In this document: piece after piece, positions 57,986 through 64,000 of the stretch
Layout: the number at the start of each line of letters is the position of its first letter
How positions within the stretch are numbered: position 1 is the stretch's first letter
Origin: Antilocapra americana
Lineage: Eukaryota; Chordata; Mammalia; Artiodactyla; Antilocapridae
Reading direction: 5' to 3'
Assembly (NCBI GenBank): GCA_007570785.1
Contig: ML664161.1
Location: 40,051,093-40,115,092 of the forward strand
DNA length: 64,000 nt
The notes under the pieces: model-generated
The model's database searches: none
The model's input: only the letters and a program-made list of their open reading frames with translations
Told to the model about the DNA's origin: nothing
Program-made: the position numbers and the translations under genes

Positions 57986-58123
57986 CAGTTCAGTTCAGTT
58001 CAGTCGCTCAGTTGTGTCCTACTCTTTGCGACCCCATGAATCGCAGCACTCCAGGCCTCCCTGTCCATCACCAACTCCTGGAGTTTACCCAAACTCATGT
58101 CTATCGAGTTGGTGATGCCATCC
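57986..58123 (-). mobile_element. BovB 3' fragment, antisense, with TSD
   Basis: CAGTTCAGTTCAGTTCAGTC, CTACTCTTTGCGACCCC and CTCATGTCTATCGAGTTGG mark the end of BovB. ATGTATCATT (57976-57985) and ATGCATCATT (58124-58133) are a TSD with one mismatch. Confidence 0.94.
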
Positions 58124-58367
58124 ATGCATCATTAATGGGGGGGAATGCATTAGGTAGGTAATCCATATGAAGCATTTGTAGAATCTTAGCAAATTGACTA
58201 AATAGAAAGTGATATTATTTATTTATGCTGAGATATGTGGAAGCCTGTTCAAAGCATACAATCCAGTGTTAAATCCAGGCCAAAATCTGAACAGATCAGC
58301 TCAGTCTAAGAAAAAGGCTCTGCCAGGGAAAAGAAATCAGCAAAATGTTGTACCCTGCACTGATAGA

Positions 58368-58580
58368 GGGCTTCCAGGTGACTCCAGTGGTAAAGAATCT
58401 GCCTGCCTATGCAGGAGATAGAGGAGATGCAGGTTCAATCCTTGGGTTGGGAAGATTCCCTGGAGGAAGAAATGGCAACCCACTCCAGGATTTTTGCCTG
58501 GAAAATCCCATCCCATGAAGAGCCTGATGAGCCGTAGTCCATGGAGTCACAAAGACTCGGGCATGACTGAGCATGCATGC
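58368..58580 (+). mobile_element. Bov-tA SINE, sense
   Basis: GGGCTTCCAGGTGACTCCAG head, B-box variant GGTTCAATCC (58432-58441), body with a CCCATCCCATGAAG duplication, and GGGCATGACTGAGCATGC end. CACTGAT on both sides (about 58359-58365 and 58585-58591) may be a short TSD. Confidence 0.93.
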
Positions 58581-59199
58581 AGTTACACTGATTGGACAGT
58601 CACTGCCTGAGATTCCCCCATACTTTCATGTGGTTTTCCTTCAGACCTTCCACTGTTGCCTCATCCACTACCCATTTCTTTTTCCTCCCTGAAGGCTACT
58701 TCATTTTATCAGATTTTCAATTATTTTCTCATGATTTGTGTCCATTGCCTCATTTTTTGGTTCTCAGTTTCTTTAAATTCATTTTCACCCTTTCATTTTA
58801 TGCCTTTATTTCCCTTGCCAACCATTGAATTAATTCTCCCCTGTGACTCTTTTCTAACATGACCGATCTTATGATAGCATTACAATTTGTAAACAAAGAA
58901 ATCCCCAGCGATTCCTTTTTTCATAAATCAGATGAGTAGCAGGACCCAGTGGAAAGGAATCTATTGGGCTTGTTCCGAGGTCCTTACTCCAGATGGCTCT
59001 TGGGAAGCTTCTTCACCTCCCTGGGGAGTGTCCTCTGTCCTGAAGCAGTGGCTCAGAGAGAACAAGACCAAACCCCCTTCATATCCCAGTTACACTCCTT
59101 TAAAGGAGACATGGGATATGCATCAGTGGCTTTTTCAGAACCTCTACAACTGTGTTTTGTTTCAAGATGATAGCTGTTTAAATATCAGCTTGGAAATGC
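58581..59199. other. Unique DNA, no gene seen
   Basis: No repeat recognised. Overlapping plus frames 58592-58862 and 58932-59213 lie in different phases and lack domain features. Confidence 0.45.
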
Positions 59200-59560
59200 C
59201 AGGCCTTTCCTAAGGACACAGTGGTGAGCTATTCCAAAGCAGAACAAGATGGCCATACATCTTCGGTCATGCTGCTTGACAAAAGTAAATCTTGCTTTAT
59301 GGATCTAAACTTCGCCTTTCCAAATACACACGTCTGCAGACACTGGTGATTAATAGATGACAGTGAAGCCTGGCACCACAGGGCCCGATTAATGGTGGTG
59401 ACATCATGACTTTTAAATATGCTATTAACGCTGGCTCCTATGACGAATGCAGATGTGACATGTGGATTTTCATGACATTTGCATAGATGCAGAAAAAATT
59501 TTTCTGATGGCCTTTCCCCTTAGATTAATCACGGATATGTGCAGCAGCACCAAAGGACAG
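59200..59560. other. Candidate conserved noncoding block
   Basis: Unique sequence with three GATTAAT heptamers (59348-59354, 59387-59393, 59523-59529), an octamer ATTTGCAT (59477-59484) typical of POU factors, and GTGACATCATGAC (59398-59410). No transposon or exon is recognised. The composition and motif clustering resemble developmental enhancers, but conservation was not tested. Confidence 0.4.
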
Positions 59561-60379
59561 AGAACCCTACCTCTCCTGGCTTCCTTGGAGATCTTAAGGA
59601 GTTCCAGTGGTGTGGGAGTGACTTCTTTTCACACCCTGAGGCTGACTAGGGCATAAATTTATCTATAGGATTCCCAGCAGGTGGATGAGCTCCTTGAAAT
59701 TTAGTATCCTTGGAATGTGAGTGATTGTACTGAGCAAATCAAGTCAAATATCCTAGGTGTTGTCTAATTTATTGTCGTTCTCTACCTTTACTTGCTTGAA
59801 AGAGGAAAGAGGAAATAGCAGGAAATCGTTACTGCCATATTGCTAACCGAGAGATAAGTGCCCCTGTCTGTTCTTACTGAGGTATGGGGTGTGCATTGTT
59901 AACATTGAACCGCTTACAGGATGTGGACTTAGCTCTTCCTTGGAATCCTTACCAGGGAATCTAGGTCAAGTTCAAGGGTCCCTTCCTCACTCAGATACAT
60001 CACCGTATGGTACATCTGCAGATCACATGCATATGCTCATCCACAGCAGTCAGACTCCTGCAAACTTGTACCCTATTCTATGATGGGGTACAGCTGCCAG
60101 GAAGGTCCACCATATGGTAAGTGAGTTTTTAGACATGGCAGCAGAGAGCAGTGGTGGCAGTTGACAAAGGATGCTTGAGAGCTTTTGAATTCCCAGCCTG
60201 ACCCCTTGGGAGACAAAGAATGTCTAATAATTTGAGGTCTCCTCAGGTTGAGGAAAAGATATAACTGTTTAAGAAAGCTTGAGGTGGTTGGAGAACAAAA
60301 CTGTAGAAAGCATTATAAGTGGGAGCAGATTGGAGGAATGCTTTAAACATAACTACATGCAGCAATTGTAAAGGACACT
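59561..60379. other. Unique DNA, no gene seen
   Basis: Nothing recognised. The 64-codon frame at 59889-60083 has no domain. Confidence 0.45.
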
Positions 60380-60560
60380 ATTCAAGTGTCTTCTCAGTAC
60401 CAGGTGATTACCGCCATCATCAATAAACCTCTTAGTTCCCTCAGGGTAGGTAGGGTCATCCTCATTTTTCCATGGAAAATGTGGGATCTTGAGAAGGTAT
60501 TTAAATTGCTGTGGATTCCAGATCTAAGAAATGGTGAACCTGGACTTCATCTCTAGATTT
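60380..60560 (-). mobile_element. Possible MIR remnant
   Basis: CTCAGTACCAGGTGATTACC, CAGGGTAGGTAGGGTCATCC, TTTCCATGGAAAATGTGGG and ATCTTGAGAAGG resemble the reversed MIR core. Confidence 0.45.
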
Positions 60561-61932
60561 GCCTGACTTTCCCAACAGGCCTTATTATTTTTGCTTTTCC
60601 ATCAAATTCTTGCTTGCAGAATAAATGTAGAATTGAAATGATATTATATGATCCATATGAATTCCCAAGTCATCAACTGGTGGGGTACATCCTGTTTCCA
60701 ATGCCTAGGTCAGGGTCAAAGATAGTATTTCTGACACCATGATCTCTAAGATCTTGTTTAACTCTAGCATTCTGTAGTTCTATGACCATTTCTCTTAGTG
60801 AATACTATATCCTGACCTTTCTCTCACCTCACTTACAATATCTTTCACCTCTTGCTCAACCTTTAACTGGCTGCTTCCATTACCTAGCAGCACTCTTCAG
60901 TTTGACTACAGGATATGCATTATTTTAAGGAAAATATAATTGGCTTCTAACTGCAAGTGTAGTAATTGGCATTCACTACGGCCTTTGCCAATTGGGGTAG
61001 TTGTAACCTTATAAGCTGAGGAACCTGACCTCTGATTCTAGAGAAGAACAAAAGACCTGACAAAGAGTGTTTCTATGCAAAAAGTCTACATTGTAGGGAC
61101 AGAAACAGGAGGCCAGGGTTGGGAGGAATATACATAGCCTAAAATGCAAGAAATTGAGTTTTGAGTCAAAGAATTTAGCATTTCACATCCTCTTGCCTAA
61201 AGTACTTGAATAACAGCAGACCCCCAAGGGTATTCACAAACACAAAATGCTAAAAATAAAAAGGACCTTGGAAATAGTTTAATCCACCTATGTCACTTTT
61301 GATGAAGAGACTGATGCCTGGCAAAGTTATAGAAGCAAACAAACAAAATAATCAGACCCCTAGTGACAACTGTACATCTCAGATTTTTAAATCATAGGTG
61401 AAATATTATAAATTAAGTCATAAATTTAGCACTAAAATATAGTTGTAATAAGTTCTATTAACAACTTCAGTAAAACCTCATGTCTGCTGTTTGGCAAAAA
61501 TGGATGAAATATCAGTTATTTTGTATTCTTAGACAATTGTTTAAAAATACTGTTACTTGCTTAGAAAAATATTTTTTGATATTTTGTTCTAGAAAACTAG
61601 CTTGTCAGTTTAGGCATCTGTTTCTTGGATCTTTCTTACAAAGACAGAATAAAAGTTGCTCATTGCCAGAGTTGCTAAGGAACCACTGCTTCTAGGTAAA
61701 TATTGACTAGAAAGAAAAGGGACAATCTTAGAATTCCCTCTGAATAGATTCTGCCTGGCTTTCATTTTGTTCTTCTCCCCACTTTCTGGTCTGTAAACAA
61801 AGATAGAAAAATGAAGAGATAAAGATATAGCCTTGATCTGGGAGGAAAATTGACAAGCAAGGTCAAGAGCCTTCTCCTGGTGGAGAATGAGGTGGAAGAC
61901 ACTGATGAAACTGAGAACCTAGAAACAAGTTT
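60561..61932. other. Mostly unique DNA
   Basis: About 1.4 kb. The part 61258-61330 (AAAGGACCTTGGAAATAG, GATGAAGAGACTGATGCC) resembles an old mammalian interspersed repeat of uncertain family. No gene seen. Confidence 0.4.
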
Positions 61933-61946
61933 AAAGCCACATTAAA
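61933..61946 (+). repeat. Left TSD of second inverted L1
   Basis: AAAGCCACATTAAA. The partner AAAACCACATTAAA is at 62774-62787 (one mismatch). Confidence 0.8.
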
Positions 61947-62484
61947 CATCTGCGTTCCTTTTGCTGTCTCGCATGTTGGGTTCTCGTTACCGTCTTTCTA
62001 AATTCCATATATATGCGTTAATATACTGTATTGTTGTTTTTGCTTCTGACTTACTTCACTCTGGATAATGGGCTCCAGTTTCATCCATCTGAGTAGAATT
62101 GCTTCAAATGAATTCTTTTTTAATGCTGAGTAATATTCCATTGTGTATATGTACCACAGCTTTCTTATCCATTCGTCAGTTGTTGGGCATCTAGGTTGCT
62201 TCCATGTCCTGGCTATTGTAAACAATGCAGCGATGAACATTGGGGTACACGTGGCTCTTTCAATTCTGGTTTCCTCGGTGTATATGCCCAGCAGTGGGAT
62301 TGCTGGGTCATATGGCAGGTCTATTTGCAGCTTTTTAAGGAATCTCCACACTGTTTTCCATAGTGGCTGTACTAGTTTGCATTCCCACCAACAGTGTAAG
62401 AGGGTTCCCTTTTTTCCACATCCTCTCCAGCATTTATTGCTTGTAGACTTTTGGATGGCAGCCATTCTGACTGGTGTAAAGTGG
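61947..62484 (-). mobile_element. L1 ORF2 C-terminus/3' UTR, inverted 5' part
   Basis: On the minus strand this runs from the ORF2 C-terminus ([41 protein letters not shown]) into the first part of the 3' UTR, ending GGAACGCAGATG at the left boundary. The 186-codon minus frame 61998-62558 is the inverted ORF2 fragment plus read-through. Confidence 0.94.
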
Positions 62485-62773
62485 AACGCAGATGTATAGT
62501 ATAGACTCGTGGACTTTGTGGATGAGGGTAAGGGTGGGATGATATGGGAGAAGGGCATTGAAGCATGTCAATTGTCATGTGTCTAATCAATCGCCAGCCC
62601 AGGATTGATGCTCAGGGCTGGTGCAGCGAGATTTCCCGGGGGGGAGGGAGGAGGGAGGGGGGTTCCGGAGGGGAAGCATATGTAAACCCATGGTGATATC
62701 ATGACAATGTATGGCAAAAACAATAAAAAATAAATAAATAAATAAATCAGTTAAAAATGAAAAAAAAGAAAAT
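62485..62773 (+). mobile_element. L1 3' UTR, sense part
   Basis: Begins GGAACGCAGATGTATAG, exactly where the inverted piece ends in L1 coordinates, and continues through GGGAGGGAGGAGGGAGG and CATGGTGATATCATGAC to an A-rich (AAAT)n end at 62725-62773. Confidence 0.94.
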
Positions 62774-62787
62774 AAAACCACATTAAA
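62774..62787 (+). repeat. Right TSD of second inverted L1
   Basis: AAAACCACATTAAA, sharing 13 of 14 positions with 61933-61946. Confidence 0.8.
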
Positions 62788-63079
62788 AAGAAATAATAAA
62801 GCATCTGTGAAACACCTGAATGAGTGGTACTGAGGTTTGGAGACTTGGAGTCAAGACTGGAGTACTGCAACTTTGAATTTTCCTGACCTCTCTTTCTCCT
62901 GCACCCTGCTTGCCTTCTGTTAGCAAAGGGGCTTGGCTTAACTTCCAAATGTATTCTGGACCTGACGGTTTCTCACCACCACTACCACTGATCACCTGGT
63001 CCCAGCTACCATCATCTTTTACTTTGATTGTTATGGTACCTCATAGCTGCTCTCTGGTTCTGCCTTTGCCTCATATAGT
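62788..63079. other. Unique DNA
   Basis: Nothing recognised. Confidence 0.4.
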
Positions 63080-63420
63080 CTAGCCCAGGGGTTGGAAAGT
63101 TTGTCTATAGAGGGCCTGAAATCAAATATTTTAGATTTTGGGGGTCATGTGATCTTTGTCACAACTACTCCTCTCTATCATGATTATGTGAAAATAGCAG
63201 TAGACGATTGTGTGAAAATAGCAGTAGACAATAGGCAAATGAATAAGCATGCTGCATTCCAAAAAAACTTGACTAAAATACTGAAATTTGAGTTTCATAC
63301 TATTTCCACATGCATGGAATATTATTCTTCATTTTATTTCTTTTTGGTCAACCACTTAGAAACATGGAAAGCATTCTTAGCCTGCAGGTGATACAAAACA
63401 GGCAGAGGGCCAGAATGATC
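63080..63420. mobile_element. hAT-type DNA transposon with internal duplication
   Basis: AGCCCAGGGGTTGGAAAGTTTG, ATCAAATATTTTAGATTTTGG, GGTCATGTGATCTTTGTCAC, AACTACTCCTCTCTATC and GGCAGAGGGCCAGAATG follow a common mammalian hAT remnant (AGGGGTCAGCAAACTT ... GTCACAACTACTCAACTCTG). GTGAAAATAGCAGTAGAC lies in each half of a 24-bp tandem duplication at 63182-63205 and 63206-63229. Confidence 0.65.
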
Positions 63421-63507
63421 TTGTGAAATAATGAGGAAGTTCATATACTTCTATTCTAGACACTCCATGTTCTAATACCTCATCTAAAAGCCAACATTTA
63501 TGTTAAT

Positions 63508-63949
63508 GTATGGTTTTTCCAGTGGTAATGTATGGATGTGAGAGTTGGACTATAAAAAAAGCTCAGCACCAAAGAATTGATGCTTTTGAACTGTGGTGTT
63601 GGAGAAGACTCTTGAGAGTTCCTTGGACTGCAAGGAGATCCAACCAGTTCATCCTAAAGGAGATCAATCCTGAATGTTCATTGGAAGGACTGATGTTGAA
63701 GCTGAAACTCCAATACTCTGGCCACCTCATGCGAAGAGTTGACTCATTGGAATACACCCTGATGCTGGGAAGGATTGGGGGCAGGAGGAGAAGGGGATGA
63801 CAGAGGATGAGATGGTTGGAAGGCATCACTGATTTGATGGCCATGGGTTTGGGTGGACTCTGGGAATTGGGGATGGACAGGGATGCCTGGTGTGCTGCAG
63901 TTAATGGGGTCACAAAGAGTCAAACACAACTGAGCAACTGAACTGAACA
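63508..63949 (+). mobile_element. BovB 3' fragment
   Basis: Starts ATGTATGGTTTTTCCAGTGG and ends GAGCAACTGAACTGAAC. The 96-codon frame 63510-63800 is the C-terminal BovB peptide (CESWTIKKAQHQRIDAFELW, RRLLRVPWTARRSNQ), closed by TGA at 63798-63800. A poly(A) patch at about 63981-63990 follows separately. Confidence 0.95.
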
Positions 63950-64000
63950 AGGCTCTACTTTAGGTAGAAAAACTACTGGAAAAAAAAAAAGTCCCTATGA

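Noticed and set aside
61998..62558. 186-codon minus frame as an intact protein
   Set aside because: It is the inverted L1 ORF2 C-terminus continuing across the inversion junction. It lacks RT and endonuclease domains.
1..64000. CRISPR array, phage or bacterial operon
   Set aside because: No regularly spaced identical repeats with unique spacers, no long dense ORFs, and a clear ruminant repeat signature throughout.

Overview
This window is nuclear DNA from a ruminant, most likely a bovid or other pecoran. The evidence is the combination of BovB (RTE-type) LINEs, Bov-tA and Bov-A2 SINEs, a cetartiodactyl CHR-type SINE and ruminant-type L1 3' ends. Older layers shared by all placental mammals are also present: MIR, L2, MER5-like hAT remnants, Tigger, MaLR-type LTRs and L1M/L1ME. 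Outside the repeats the base composition is AT-rich. I found no convincing protein-coding exon, tRNA, rRNA or CpG island. Every long open frame I checked falls in a transposon or a simple repeat. The window reads as intergenic or deep-intronic DNA, and the sequence alone cannot say which.

Layout. Positions 1-11 kb: an old L1 tail, a bare poly(A) insertion, a 1.07-kb BovB copy with a recognisable reverse-transcriptase segment, an antisense L1 and several Bov-tA copies. 11-25 kb: sparse MIR, MER5 and Bov-tA copies in mostly unique DNA, with a CHR SINE at 17.7-18.1 kb and old L1 tails at 22.8-23.7 kb. 25.2 kb: a CA microsatellite containing a 10-N assembly gap. 27.4-28.0 kb: a GC-rich old L1 5' region. 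28.1-31.2 kb: a BovB copy with target-site duplications (TSDs), a palindromic mariner MITE resembling bovine miR-2284/2285 hairpins, a MIR and a Bov-A2. 31-48 kb: long unique stretches with scattered insertions and a second kilobase-scale BovB that has lost its catalytic YADD box. 48.7-50.2 kb: one complete L1 insertion event with a 5' inversion, a 3' transduction carrying its own poly(A) signal, and a perfect 22-bp TSD. 50-64 kb: more BovB and Bov-tA copies, a MaLR LTR, a second 5'-inverted L1 (61.9-62.8 kb) and a hAT element with a 24-bp internal duplication.

The repeats form a dependency network known from these families. L1 supplies the machinery for its own inverted and transduced copies. 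BovB supplies it for the Bov-A/Bov-tA SINEs, which share the BovB 3' end. Ten BovB fragments and sixteen Bov-A-family SINEs are recognised here, and most of the BovB copies are 5'-truncated and 3'-anchored. Unique blocks rich in homeodomain- and POU-like motifs (notably 59.2-59.6 kb and 34.8-35.4 kb) are the best candidates for regulatory DNA, but conservation could not be tested. I found no new biological system. The most informative objects are the transducing L1 and the miRNA-like hairpin. Family names are from memory of consensus sequences, so subfamily assignments are approximate.
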